From Nonomuraea jabiensis (lineage in GTDB: Bacteria; Actinomycetota; Actinomycetes; Streptosporangiales; Streptosporangiaceae), in the NCBI RefSeq assembly GCF_014204795.1, contig NZ_JACHMB010000001.1, positions 8,568,501 through 8,632,500 of the forward strand: 64,000 nucleotides of DNA, read 5' to 3'. The notes under the pieces are model-generated. The model made no database searches. It worked only from the letters and a program-made list of their open reading frames with translations, and was not told the origin of the DNA. Made by a program: the position numbers and the translations under genes. Shown piece after piece: positions 26,524 through 35,622 of the stretch; within the stretch, counting starts at the first letter, position 1; the number at the start of each line of letters is the position of its first letter.

Positions 26524-29323
26524 CGCGACGCGCTCCTTCGGGGTCGTACAGGACGTGGGACGTGACGGTCACCGGCACCATGGCGTCGCCCACGGGCGCG
26601 TAGAGCCGCTCGCCGTGGCGCGAGTGCCCGCCCTTGAGCAGGGCCAGCGCGAACGTACGGCCGAGCGCCGCGCTGCGGTAGCTGGAGGTGACGTGGCCCA
26701 GCATGGGCACCGGCGGCTCGGGCAGCTCGGCGCAGGCCACCAGGTGGGCGCCCTCCGGCAGCAGGAAGGCGTGGTCGTCCGGCAGCAGCCCGACGAGCTG
26801 CTTGCGGTCGGGACGCGAGGTGTCGGCCCGGGCGTGGGAGCGCTTGCCCACGAAGTCGGGCTTCTTCTTCGACACCACCCACGACATGCCCAGATCCTGC
26901 GGCGTGACGGTGCCGTCGGTGTCCTGGCCGACGATCGGGTAGCCCTTCTCGGCCCGCAGCACGTGCATCGTCTCGGTGCCGTAGGGGGTGACGCGGCCAC
27001 CGGACATGATCGCGGTCCACAGGCGGAGCCCGTCCCAGGAAGTCACGTTGATCTCGTAGGCCAGCTCGCCGGAGAAGCTGATGCGGCACACCCGGGCGGG
27101 GATCCCGGCCACCTCGGCCGCGCGCCAGGTCATGAACGGGAAGTCGGCCGCCGAGACCGCCAGCTCGGGCGCCAACGACGCGAGCACCTCGCGCGAGCGC
27201 GGCCCGACCAGCGCGACCGTCGCCCACTGCTCGGTCACCGAGGTGAGGTGCACCCGCAACGACGGCCACTCGGTCTGCAGCCACTCCTCCATCCAGTCCA
27301 GCACCGCGGCGGCGTTGCCGGTCGTGGTGGTGACCAGGAAGTGGTCGGCGGCCAGGCGGATGACGGTGCCGTCGTCGAAGACCATGCCGTCGGCCCGGCA
27401 CATCACGCCGTACCGGATCGAGCCGACGGCCAGCGAGCTCATCAGGTTCGTGTAGAGCCTGTCGAGGAACTCGCCCGCGTCCGGGCCGATCACGTCGATC
27501 TTGCCGAGCGTGGAGGCGTCCATCGCCGCCACGTCCTCGCGCGCCGCCCGGCACTCGCGCAGCACCGCGGCCTCCATGTCCTCGCCCGCGCGCGGGTAGT
27601 ACCACGGCCGCCGCCACTGCCCGACGTTCTCGAACAGTGCCCCGTGCTCGACGTGCCACTCGTGCAGCGCCGTCACCCGGACGGGGTCGTGCAGGGCCCC
27701 GCGGTCGCGCCCGGCCAGCGCCGCGAAGCTCACCGGCGTGTACGGCGCCCGGTAGGAGGTGATCCCGACCTCGCCCACCGGCACACCGAGCGCGTGGGCC
27801 ACCACGGCCGAGGTCAGCAGCCCCGACGTCTTGCCCTGGTCGTGCGCGGTCCCCGCGGTGGTGTAACGCTTGACGTGCTCCACCGAGCGCAGCCCCGCGC
27901 CGGTGGCGCGCAGCACGTCGGCCGCGGTCACGTCCCGCTGCAGGTCCACGAAGTGCCCGCCGAGATCGTCCGACGGCACCAGCCAGTACGGCGTCCCCCC
28001 GGGCCCCGGGGCCACCGGCCCGCCCTCCCCGGCGCCGTCCGCCAGGCACCCCTCCAGCGTGAACACGCCCCGGGCGGCCCCCACCACGCGGACCTTCTGC
28101 CGCGAGACCCCCGGCACCAGCGCGGCCAGGTCCTCGTCGTAGCGCAGCGTCCCGCCCGCCTGACTGAACAGGTGCACCACCGGGTTCCACCCGCCGGACA
28201 CCAGCAGCAGGTCGGCCGCGATCTCGGTCCCGCCGGCCAGGACGGAGGAGACCTCGCCCGCGCCCCTGGCGGCCTCGACCGCCTGCCCGGCCAGCACCTC
28301 GATGCCGCGCCGCCGCGCCTCGGCCGCCGGCCCGGGGGAGGGGCGCACGTCCACGACCGCCGCCACCTCCAGGCCCGCGTCCGCCAGGTCGAAGGCGGCC
28401 TCGTAGGCGCTGTCGTTGGTGGTGAAGACCACGGCCCGGCGCCCGGGCAGCACGCCGTACCTGACGGCGTACGTGCGCGCGGCCCCGGCCAGCATCACGC
28501 CGGGCAGGTCGTTTCCGGCGAAGGCGATGGGCCGCTCGTGCGCGCCGGTCGCCAGCACGACCCGGCCCGCCCGGATGCGCCAGATCCGCTCCCTGGCCAC
28601 GTGGGCGGGGGCGGCCGCGCCGAGGTGGTTCGTGCGGCGCTCGACGGCCATCAGGTAGTTGTCGTCGTAGTAGCCGAAGACCGTGGTGCGGCGCAGCACC
28701 CTGACGTCCGGCAGGCGCTCCAGCTCGGCCGCCACCGCCGCCGCCCACTCGTGGCCGGCCAGCCCCTCTCCGGCCGGCCCCTGCCCGGTCGGCCCCTGCC
28801 CGGTCGGCCCCTGCCCGGCCGGCCCCTGCCCGGTGGGCAACCGCTCGGTGGTGCCCAGCAGGCTGCCGCCCGGCCGGGGCTGCTCGTCGGCCAGGATCAC
28901 CCGGGCGCCGTCCCCGGCGGCGGCCCGGGCGGCGGCCAGCCCCGCCGGACCGGCGCCGACCACGAGCACGTCGCAGTGGGCGTGCACGGCGTCGTAACGG
29001 GCCGGGTCCGGCTCGGCCGCCAGGCGGCCCCGGCCGGGCAGGCTGCTCGCCACGAGCCCGTCGTACAGCTCGACCGTGGTGGCCGGCCGCATCGGCTCGG
29101 GGAAGGGCCGCTCGATCTGGACGACCGCGTTGGGCTCCTCGCTGCCCGCGGCGAAGATGCCGCGCGGGCGGCCCAGCTTGACGCTGGTCGCGGCCCGGCG
29201 CGCGCCGTTGGCCAGCAGCGCGGAGGCCAGGGTGTCGCCGGGGTGTCCGGTCAGCTCGCGGCCGTCGAAGCGGAAGCGCAGCGTGCCGCCGCGGTCGATC
29301 AGCCCGCCGGTGGACAGCCTCAT
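26516..29323 (-). CDS. soxA: Sarcosine oxidase alpha subunit (SoxA)
   Basis: 935 residues from the ATG at 29323, which overlaps the soxD stop (ATGA). Order of domains: an N-terminal ferredoxin-like fold (FRFDGRELTGHPGDTLASAL), an NAD(P)/FAD-type nucleotide site (CDVLVVGAGPAGLAAARAAA, about 118-137), and a C-terminal GcvT-type tetrahydrofolate domain (about 560-935, GRSREVLASLAPELAVSA-like and SGELAYEINVT). Odd feature: a tract of five-residue GP(A/T)GQ-type repeats lies between the dinucleotide motif and the next conserved block (28774-28845). Acts with SoxB, SoxD and SoxG in the cytoplasm. Confidence 0.95.
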   Translation of the reverse strand: MRLSTGGLIDRGGTLRFRFDGRELTGHPGDTLASALLANGARRAATSVKLGRPRGIFAAGSEEPNAVVQIERPFPEPMRPATTVELYDGLVASSLPGRGRLAAEPDPARYDAVHAHCDVLVVGAGPAGLAAARAAAGDGARVILADEQPRPGGSLLGTTERLPTGQGPAGQGPTGQGPTGQGPAGEGLAGHEWAAAVAAELERLPDVRVLRRTTVFGYYDDNYLMAVERRTNHLGAAAPAHVARERIWRIRAGRVVLATGAHERPIAFAGNDLPGVMLAGAARTYAVRYGVLPGRRAVVFTTNDSAYEAAFDLADAGLEVAAVVDVRPSPGPAAEARRRGIEVLAGQAVEAARGAGEVSSVLAGGTEIAADLLLVSGGWNPVVHLFSQAGGTLRYDEDLAALVPGVSRQKVRVVGAARGVFTLEGCLADGAGEGGPVAPGPGGTPYWLVPSDDLGGHFVDLQRDVTAADVLRATGAGLRSVEHVKRYTTAGTAHDQGKTSGLLTSAVVAHALGVPVGEVGITSYRAPYTPVSFAALAGRDRGALHDPVRVTALHEWHVEHGALFENVGQWRRPWYYPRAGEDMEAAVLRECRAAREDVAAMDASTLGKIDVIGPDAGEFLDRLYTNLMSSLAVGSIRYGVMCRADGMVFDDGTVIRLAADHFLVTTTTGNAAAVLDWMEEWLQTEWPSLRVHLTSVTEQWATVALVGPRSREVLASLAPELAVSAADFPFMTWRAAEVAGIPARVCRISFSGELAYEINVTSWDGLRLWTAIMSGGRVTPYGTETMHVLRAEKGYPIVGQDTDGTVTPQDLGMSWVVSKKKPDFVGKRSHARADTSRPDRKQLVGLLPDDHAFLLPEGAHLVACAELPEPPVPMLGHVTSSYRSAALGRTFALALLKGGHSRHGERLYAPVGDAMVPVTVTSHVLYDPEGARRDG
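28774..28845. repeat. 15-bp tandem repeat inside soxA
   Basis: About five head-to-tail copies of a 15-bp unit (CGGTCGGCCCCTGCC and close variants). They encode repeats of G-P-(A/T)-G-Q in the soxA protein. The unit keeps the reading frame, so copy number could vary without inactivating the gene. Confidence 0.85.
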
Positions 29324-29568
29324 CGGGCCTCCAGGATCTCGTTGGTGGCGGTGTCGCGGACCAGGTCGAACCAGCGGCGGCAGCCCGCCGCGTGGCTCCA
29401 CCGTTCGGCGAAGGGGCCCTTGGGGTTGTCGCGGAAGAACAGGTAGCGCGCCCACTCCTCGTCCGACAGCGCGGCCGGATCGGCGGGGTAGGCGACGTGG
29501 GCCTGCCCGCCGTAGTGGAACTCGGCCTCGTCGCGGGGGCCGCACCAGGGGCATGGGATCTGCAGCAT
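29320..29568 (-). CDS. soxD: Sarcosine oxidase delta subunit (SoxD), zinc-binding
   Basis: 82 residues. The four zinc ligands of SoxD are all in place: Cys6 and Cys9 (CPWCGPR), His59 and Cys63 (RWSHAAGCRRWF). FHYGGQAHVAYP and ARYLFFRDNPKGPFAERWSH are family-typical. The ATG at 29568 is chosen for the GAGGAG 6 bp upstream; a TTG at 29640 is in frame but reads through soxB. It lies between soxB and soxA with an ATGA overlap to soxA. Confidence 0.95.
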   Translation of the reverse strand: MLQIPCPWCGPRDEAEFHYGGQAHVAYPADPAALSDEEWARYLFFRDNPKGPFAERWSHAAGCRRWFDLVRDTATNEILEAR

Positions 29569-29578
29569 CGGCGGCTCC

Positions 29579-30790
29579 TCAGTGCGCGACCGCGGCGGCG
29601 CCGTGCTCGTCCACGAGCGCCCCGGTGGTGAATCGGTCAAGGGAGAAGGGGGCGTTGAGCGGGTGCGGCTCGTCGTTGGCCACCGTGTGCGCGAAGCACC
29701 AGCCGACGCCGGGCGTCGCCTTGAAGCCTCCGGTGCCCCAGCCGCAGTTGAGGTAGAGGTTCTCGACCGGGGTCAGGCCGACGATCGGCGAGGCGTCGGG
29801 CGAGACGTCCACCACGCCGCCCCACGTACGCAGCACGTGCGCGCGGGCGAAGATCGGGAACAGCTCCAGCGCGGCGGCCATCTGCCGCTCGATGATGTGG
29901 AAGGCGCCGCGCTGCCGGTAGGAGTTGGCCGCGTCGATGCCGGCGCCCATGACCAGCTCGCCCTTGTGCGCCTGGCTGACGTAGACGTGCACGGCGTTGG
30001 ACATGACGACCGTCGGGTGCACGGGTTCGAGCAGCTCGGACACCAGCGCCTGGAGCGGGTGGCTCTGCAGCGGCAGGTCGATCCCCGCGGTCCTGGCCAC
30101 GACCGAGGTGTGGCCCGCCGCGCACAGCGCGACCCGGCCGGCCGAGATCGTGCCCCGGGTGGTCTCCACGCCGGTGACCCGGCCGTCGCTCACCCGCAGC
30201 CCGGTGACCTCGCAGTGCTCGATGAAGTCCACGCCGAGTGCCGCCGCGGCGCGGGCGTACCCCCAGGCCACGTGGTCGTGCTTGGCGATGCCGGCGCGGG
30301 GCTGGAAGGTGGCGCCGAGCACGGGGTAGCGCACGCCGGGCGAGATGTCCACGATCGGGCACACCTCGCGGACCTGCTCGGGGTCCAGCCACTCGGCGTC
30401 GACGCCGTTGAGCCGGTTGGCCTCGACGCGGCGCACGCTGTCGCGTACGTCCTGGAGGCTGTGGGCGAGGTTGAGCACGCCGCGCTGGCTGAACAGCAGG
30501 TCGTAGCCGAGCTCCTCCTCCAGGCCCTCCCACAGCTTGAGCGCGTGCTCGTAGATTCCGGCGCTCTCGTCCCACAGGTAGTTGGAGCGGATGATCGTGG
30601 TGTTGCGGGCCATGTTCCCGCCGGCCAGCCACCCCCGCTCCAGGACCGCGATGTCGGTGATGCCGTGGTTCTTGGCCAGGTAGTAGGCGGTGGCCAGGCC
30701 GTGCCCGCCGGCTCCGACGATGACCACGTCGTAGGAGCGCCTGGGCTCGGCGGCGCCCCACAGCCATTCGGGGTGCTCGGGCGGGTTCAT
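29579..30790 (-). CDS. soxB: Sarcosine oxidase beta subunit (SoxB)
   Basis: 403 residues; binds FAD and FMN and oxidises sarcosine. The dinucleotide motif is VVIVGAGGHGLATAYYLAKN (residues 22-41). The FMN-linking histidine region is KHDHVAWGYARAA, with His173 at the position that carries covalent FMN in studied SoxB proteins. TWGGVVDVSPDASPIVG and NCGWGTGGFKATPG near the C terminus complete the family signature. The start overlaps the glyA stop by 4 bp (ATGA), so translation is coupled. Confidence 0.95.
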   Translation of the reverse strand: MNPPEHPEWLWGAAEPRRSYDVVIVGAGGHGLATAYYLAKNHGITDIAVLERGWLAGGNMARNTTIIRSNYLWDESAGIYEHALKLWEGLEEELGYDLLFSQRGVLNLAHSLQDVRDSVRRVEANRLNGVDAEWLDPEQVREVCPIVDISPGVRYPVLGATFQPRAGIAKHDHVAWGYARAAAALGVDFIEHCEVTGLRVSDGRVTGVETTRGTISAGRVALCAAGHTSVVARTAGIDLPLQSHPLQALVSELLEPVHPTVVMSNAVHVYVSQAHKGELVMGAGIDAANSYRQRGAFHIIERQMAAALELFPIFARAHVLRTWGGVVDVSPDASPIVGLTPVENLYLNCGWGTGGFKATPGVGWCFAHTVANDEPHPLNAPFSLDRFTTGALVDEHGAAAVAH

Positions 30791-32043
30791 CGCGCCTCTC
30801 CGTACAGCGGATGCTTGCCGGCCAGGACCTCGACCCGGTCGCGCAGGAACGACAGGTCGGCCTCCGGTGCCAGCGCGGTGGCGATGACGTCGGAGACCTC
30901 CGCGAAGTCGGCCGCCTCGAAGCCGCGCGTGGCCAGCGCCGGGGTGCCGATCCGCAGGCCCGAGGTGACCATGGGCGGTCGCGGGTCGAACGGCACGGCG
31001 TTGCGGTTGACCGTGATCCCGGCCGCGTGCAGCCGGTCCTCGGCCTGCTTGCCGTCCAGCGCGGACTCGCGCAGGTCGACCAGGACCAGGTGCACGTCGG
31101 TGCCGCCGGTCAGCACCTTCACGCCCGCGGCCGCCGCGTCGGGCGCCAGCAGCCGGTCGGCCAGGATGCGGGCGCCCTCCAGCGTGCGGCGCTGCCGCTC
31201 CCTGAACGCCTCCCCGGCGGCGATCCTGAACGAGACCGCCTTGGCCGCGATCACGTGCTCCAGCGGGCCGCCCTGCTGGCCGGGGAAGACCGAGGAGTTG
31301 ATCTTCCTGGCGAGCTCCTCCGTCGACAGGATCACCCCGCCGCGCGGGCCGCCGAGCGTCTTGTGCGTGGTCGTGGTCGTGACGTGCGCGTGCGGCACGG
31401 GGGAAGGGTGCAGCCCGGCGGCCACCAGCCCGGCGAAGTGCGCCATGTCCACCATCAGGTACGCGCCCACCTCGTCGGCGATCCGGCGGAAGGCCGCGAA
31501 GTCCAGGTGCCGCGGGTAGGCCGACCAGCCGGCGATGACGAGCCGGGGGCGGTGCTCGCGGGCCAGGCGCTCGACCTCGTCCATGTCCACCAGGTGGTCG
31601 CTCTCGCGCACGTGGTAGGCGACCACGTGGTACAGGCGGCCGGAGAAGTTGATGCGCATCCCGTGCGTCAGGTGGCCGCCGTGGGCCAGGTCGAGGCCGA
31701 GGATGGTGTCGCCGGGCTCCAGCAGCGCGGCCATCGCCGCGGCGTTGGCCTGGGCTCCCGAGTGCGGCTGCACGTTGGCCGCCTCCGCGCCGAACAGCGT
31801 CTTGACCCGGTCGATGGCGATCTGCTCGATCACGTCCACGTGCTCGCAGCCGCCGTAGTAGCGCCGGCCAGGGTAGCCCTCGGCGTACTTGTTGGTGAGC
31901 ACCGAGCCCTGGGCCGCCATCACGGCGGCGGGCGCGAAGTTCTCCGAGGCGATCATCTCCAGCGTCGAGCGCTGCCTGGCCAGCTCGGCGCCGATCAGGG
32001 CGTGGACCTCAGGGTCCACCACGTCCAGGGGGGTGTCGATCAT
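30787..32043 (-). CDS. glyA: Serine hydroxymethyltransferase (GlyA)
   Basis: 418 residues, standard length. Converts glycine plus 5,10-methylene-THF to serine, using both products of sarcosine oxidation made by its neighbours. The PLP lysine is Lys228 in TTTTTHKTLGGPRGG; the substrate-binding START is at ASENF (32-36) and the glycine-rich YAEGYPGRRYYGG is present. An AAAGGA ribosome site lies 8 bp before the ATG. It sits between the dimethylglycine dehydrogenase gene (15 bp gap) and soxB. Given its place, it is probably a catabolic second copy; a housekeeping glyA would be elsewhere. Confidence 0.95.
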   Translation of the reverse strand: MIDTPLDVVDPEVHALIGAELARQRSTLEMIASENFAPAAVMAAQGSVLTNKYAEGYPGRRYYGGCEHVDVIEQIAIDRVKTLFGAEAANVQPHSGAQANAAAMAALLEPGDTILGLDLAHGGHLTHGMRINFSGRLYHVVAYHVRESDHLVDMDEVERLAREHRPRLVIAGWSAYPRHLDFAAFRRIADEVGAYLMVDMAHFAGLVAAGLHPSPVPHAHVTTTTTHKTLGGPRGGVILSTEELARKINSSVFPGQQGGPLEHVIAAKAVSFRIAAGEAFRERQRRTLEGARILADRLLAPDAAAAGVKVLTGGTDVHLVLVDLRESALDGKQAEDRLHAAGITVNRNAVPFDPRPPMVTSGLRIGTPALATRGFEAADFAEVSDVIATALAPEADLSFLRDRVEVLAGKHPLYGEAR

Positions 32044-32057
32044 ATGAGGTCCTTTCC

Positions 32058-34460
32058 CTAACCGCGCAGCCGGGTCATCGCCGGGTCGAAGAGCGGCTCC
32101 TCGGCCACGAGGGCCGGGACGCGCTGGTCGAAGTAGCCGATGTGCAGGGCCTGGCCGGGGCTCGCGAGCGAGGCGGGCAGCCAGGCGTAGGCGATGCCGC
32201 GGCCGACGGTGTAGCCGTAGGCGGCGCTGGTGACGTAGCCGACGGCCCGCTCGCCGTCGTAGACCGGCTCCTTGCCCATGACGACCTCGTCGGTCAGCAG
32301 GCAGGTGAGCTTCCTGCGCACCGACTCCTTGCGCTCCAGCAGCGCCCGGCGGCCGACGAAGTCGCCCTTGTCCAGCTTGACGGCGAAGCCGAGGCCGGCC
32401 TCGTACGGGTCGTGCTCGAAGGTCATGTCGGTGCCGAAGGAGCGGTAGCCCTTCTCCAGGCGCAGGCTGGTGAAGGCGCCGCGGCCGCCGGCCAGCACGC
32501 CGTGCTCCCGGCCCGCGGACCAGAGCGTGTCCCAGAGCTTGAGCCCCATGTCGGCGGTGGTGTAGATCTCCCAGCCGAGCTCGCCGACGTAGGACAGGCG
32601 CAGCATGGTGACGGGCACGTTGCCGACGAACCCGCGGGCGCCGCGGAAGTACTTCAGCGCGGTCAGGTCGATGCCGGTCAGCGGCTGGACCAGGTCGCGG
32701 GCCCTCGGCCCCCACACGCCCACGCAGCAGGTGCCGGCGGTGATGTCGCGGATGAACACGTCGGCCGGGCGGTGCCGCTCCAGCCAGTCCAGGTCCAGGT
32801 TGCCGTTGGCGCCCAGCTGGAAGCGGTCGGGGCCGAGCCGGGCCACGGTGACGTCGCTGCGGATGCCGCCGTCGGTGTCGAGCAGCAGGCAGTACGTCAC
32901 CGAGCCGACCGACTTGTCCACGTCCCCGGTGGTGATCCGCTGCAGGAACGCCGGCGCGCCGGGGCCGCTGACCTCCAGCCGCTTGAGCGCGCTCATGTCG
33001 TACAGCGCGACCGCCTCGCGGGTGGCCTGCGCCTCGGCGCCGACGATCGGCGACCAGTACCGCGCGGCCCACGGGCCGGGCGTGGGGATGTCGCGCCCGT
33101 CCAGCAGCGGCGCGTTGGCGTCGTACCACTGCGGGCGCTCCCAGCCGGAGGCCTCCAGGAAGACGGCGCCCAGGTCCCGCTGGCGCGGGTGGAAGGGGCT
33201 CAGCCGCAGCGGGCGCGGGTGCTCCATCGGCTGCAGCGGGTGGATGATGTCGTAGACCTCGACGTAGTTCTGGCAGCCGCGCTCGCGCACGTAGTCGGGC
33301 GCGAGCTGGTGCGGCTCGAACCGGTTGACGTCGCACTCGTGCAGGTCGAACGTGGAGCAGTGGCCGTCGACCAGCCACTCGGCCATCGCCCGGCCGACGC
33401 CCGCGGAGTGGGTGACCCAGACCGCCTCGGCCACCCAGAAGCCCTCGACGTCGGGGGACTGCCCCATCAGCGGCAGGTGGTCGGTGGTGAAGGAGAACAG
33501 CCCGTTGATGCCGGACTCGATCTCCGCCTTCTGCGTGTCGGGCAGCAGCGCCCGGGTCTCCTCCCAGGCGTCGGCGAAGTCGTCGGGGGTGAAGGTGAGC
33601 ACCGACGGCATCACCTCGGCCTCGTCCACCGGCAGGATCTCGTCGGCGGTGATCGGCATCGGCCGGTGGCCGTAGTAGCCGATGCCGAGCGTGTCGAAGC
33701 GCTCGCGGTAGTAGAGGTCGGCGTCCTGGTGGCGGAGGATCGGCCGGGTGGCCTCCTCGGTCTGGCCGGCCAGCCCAGGCACCGGCCCGGTCCAGGCGAG
33801 CTGGTGGGCCAGCGGGGTGAGCGGCAGCTCCATGCCGGCCATGCGGGCCACCTTCGGGCCCCAGATGCCGGCGCAGCACACGACCACCTGGGCGGGCAGG
33901 TCGCCGTGGTCGGTCACCACCGCGCACACCTTGCCGTCCTGGATCCTGATGTCGAGCACCTCGTGCCTGGGCAGCACCCGCACGCCGCGTTCCCGGGCCC
34001 TGGCCAGCTGGGCGTCCACCGCCTTGACCGCCTTGGCCAGCCCGTCCGTCGGGACGTAGAGCCCGCCGAGCACCTTGGCCTCGTCCAGCAGCGAGTGCTT
34101 GGCGACGCACTCCTGCGGCGTGAGCAGGTGGGCCTCGAGCCCCCACGCGACCGCCCAGCCGTGCCTGCGGCGCAGCTCGGCCAGCCGCTCCGGGCCGGTG
34201 GCCACCTCGAGCCCGCCGACCTGCAGGAAGCTGTCCAGCTCGACGAACTTCTGCGCGGTGTAACGGGCCATCTCGGTCATCGTCTTCGACCCGTTGACCT
34301 GGAAGACCAGGCCGGGGGCGTGCGAGGAGGACCCGCCGGTGGCGGGCACGTCCCCCTGGTCGACGACGGTGACGTCGGTCCAGCCTCGGGCGGACAGCTC
34401 GTCGGCCAAGGCCGCGCCGACCACGCCCGCGCCGATGATGACCACGCTCGGGCCCGTCAT
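32058..34460 (-). CDS. FAD/folate dimethylglycine (or sarcosine) dehydrogenase/oxidase
   Basis: 800 residues from the ATG at 34460 (GGAGG 5 bp upstream). N-terminal DAO-type FAD domain: VVIIGAGVVGAALADEL (residues 6-22) and SSSHAPGLVFQ, where His47 corresponds to the covalent-FAD position of DMGDH. C-terminal GcvT-type folate domain (from about 440: YWSPIVGAEAQATREAVALY, then GELGWEIYTTADMG). With soxBDAG already encoding sarcosine oxidase, dimethylglycine is the most likely substrate, giving sarcosine and a C1 unit on THF. First gene of the minus-strand operon; a paired palindrome lies just upstream. Confidence 0.9.
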   Translation of the reverse strand: MTGPSVVIIGAGVVGAALADELSARGWTDVTVVDQGDVPATGGSSSHAPGLVFQVNGSKTMTEMARYTAQKFVELDSFLQVGGLEVATGPERLAELRRRHGWAVAWGLEAHLLTPQECVAKHSLLDEAKVLGGLYVPTDGLAKAVKAVDAQLARARERGVRVLPRHEVLDIRIQDGKVCAVVTDHGDLPAQVVVCCAGIWGPKVARMAGMELPLTPLAHQLAWTGPVPGLAGQTEEATRPILRHQDADLYYRERFDTLGIGYYGHRPMPITADEILPVDEAEVMPSVLTFTPDDFADAWEETRALLPDTQKAEIESGINGLFSFTTDHLPLMGQSPDVEGFWVAEAVWVTHSAGVGRAMAEWLVDGHCSTFDLHECDVNRFEPHQLAPDYVRERGCQNYVEVYDIIHPLQPMEHPRPLRLSPFHPRQRDLGAVFLEASGWERPQWYDANAPLLDGRDIPTPGPWAARYWSPIVGAEAQATREAVALYDMSALKRLEVSGPGAPAFLQRITTGDVDKSVGSVTYCLLLDTDGGIRSDVTVARLGPDRFQLGANGNLDLDWLERHRPADVFIRDITAGTCCVGVWGPRARDLVQPLTGIDLTALKYFRGARGFVGNVPVTMLRLSYVGELGWEIYTTADMGLKLWDTLWSAGREHGVLAGGRGAFTSLRLEKGYRSFGTDMTFEHDPYEAGLGFAVKLDKGDFVGRRALLERKESVRRKLTCLLTDEVVMGKEPVYDGERAVGYVTSAAYGYTVGRGIAYAWLPASLASPGQALHIGYFDQRVPALVAEEPLFDPAMTRLRG

Positions 34461-34473
34461 AGCCACCTCCGTT

Positions 34474-34509
34474 GTTGCGGTATATGCAACTAAACGCGCT
34501 TTCCGCAAC
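34474..34509. promoter_or_regulatory. Paired 17-bp operator upstream of the dimethylglycine dehydrogenase operon
   Basis: Two imperfect palindromes whose starts are 19 bp apart: GTTGCGGTATATGCAAC (34474) and AACGCGCTTTCCGCAAC (34493). They follow the GTTGC-N7-GCAAC pattern found at four other promoters of the island. It begins 14 bp upstream of the start codon (34460), so a bound protein could block or recruit polymerase. The likely ligand protein is the IclR regulator at 43063. Confidence 0.7.
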
Positions 34510-34570
34510 AAGCGTCGCTCGCCGCATTCCGGGTGTCAAGAGGCATTCCGTACGCTGACCGCACACGTAC

Positions 34571-34606
34571 GCCCGGCCCGATCGCGGCAGGACGATCGGG
34601 CCGGGC
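34571..34606. terminator. 14-bp perfect hairpin after the ABC importer operon
   Basis: GCCCGGCCCGATCG - 8-nt loop - CGATCGGGCCGGGC, a perfect stem. It lies 18 bp past the stop of the betaine-binding-protein gene, so it would end the minus-strand transcript betB-ATPase-permease-binding protein and insulate the next operon. Confidence 0.85.
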
Positions 34607-34623
34607 GCACGGCGCGGGAGCGG

Positions 34624-35601
34624 TCAGGTCGCGGGGAGCCAGGCCTTGACCTTGTCGGGGTTGGCGGCGACCCACTTGGCGGCCGCCTCCTCGGGCGTCA
34701 GCTTGTCCTCGGCGATGTACCTGGCCACGAGGTTCTGGTCGTCGTTGGTCCAGGTGAAGTTCTTGACCAGGGTGTAGGCGGGGCTGCCCGAGTCGGCGAA
34801 CCTCCTGCTCACGATCTTGTCCAGCTCGTACGGCGGGTAGTCGCACGCCACCTTGGCCGCGTCGGCGTCGCACCCCTTGGTGTAGGCGGGCAGGTCGACC
34901 TTGACCAGCTTCACCTCGGACAGGAACCACTGCGGGTCGTAGAAGTAGCCGATGAGCGGCGTCTGCTGCTTCTCCGCCTGCCGGAAGGCCGTGATGAGTG
35001 CCGTCTCGCTGCCCGCGTAGACGACCTTGTAGTCCAGGTCGAGGTTCTTGACCAGCGCCGCGTCGTTGGTGACGAAGGACGGGTCGCCGTCGAGCAGCTG
35101 GCCCTTGCCCTCGGACTCGGAGGTCTTGAACAGCGAGGCGTACTTGTTGAGGTTCTTCCAATTGGTGATGTCGGGATATTTCTTGGCCATCCACGGCGGC
35201 ACGAACCAGCCGATGACGCCCTTGTTGCCGGTCGGCCCGGCCGAGACGGCGACCTTCTGCTCGTCGATGTACTTCTTCTTCAGGTCGTCGTGGGCCCAGT
35301 TCTCCACGACCGCGTCGACCTCCCCGGTGGCGAAGCCCTGCCAGGACACCTCCTCCTTCAGGTCCTTCTTCACCACCTTGCAGCCGAGGTTCTTCTCCGC
35401 GACGTGCGCGATCACCGCGGCGTTGGCCTCGTAGCCCACCCACGGGTTGACCGCGAGGTTGAACGTGCCGCACGCCGTGCCGCCTCCCGCGGCCGCCTGC
35501 TGGGTTTCGCCGACCTTCGCTCCGCTGCACGCGCTGAGCAGGAGGCCGCCGCCGGTCACGAGCGCGAGCGCCCTGATCCTGCCGCTTGTCGACATCGCCA
35601 C
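34624..35601 (-). CDS. Glycine betaine/choline ABC transporter substrate-binding lipoprotein
   Basis: 325 residues with a lipobox (LLLSACSG; Cys about residue 25), so anchored outside the membrane. It belongs to the OpuAC/ProX family, as shown by FNLAVNPWVGYEANAAV, ATGEVDAVVENWAHDD and GWFVPPWMAKKYPDITNWKN. These Trp/Tyr residues supply the aromatic cage for trimethylammonium groups. Start options are the ATG at 35601 or, two codons on, 35595. It is the last gene of the importer operon. Whether choline or betaine is preferred cannot be decided; the gene neighbourhood fits both. Confidence 0.92.
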   Translation of the reverse strand: MAMSTSGRIRALALVTGGGLLLSACSGAKVGETQQAAAGGGTACGTFNLAVNPWVGYEANAAVIAHVAEKNLGCKVVKKDLKEEVSWQGFATGEVDAVVENWAHDDLKKKYIDEQKVAVSAGPTGNKGVIGWFVPPWMAKKYPDITNWKNLNKYASLFKTSESEGKGQLLDGDPSFVTNDAALVKNLDLDYKVVYAGSETALITAFRQAEKQQTPLIGYFYDPQWFLSEVKLVKVDLPAYTKGCDADAAKVACDYPPYELDKIVSRRFADSGSPAYTLVKNFTWTNDDQNLVARYIAEDKLTPEEAAAKWVAANPDKVKAWLPAT

Positions 35602-35622
35602 CTGGTCCTCCTGTGTTTCCTG

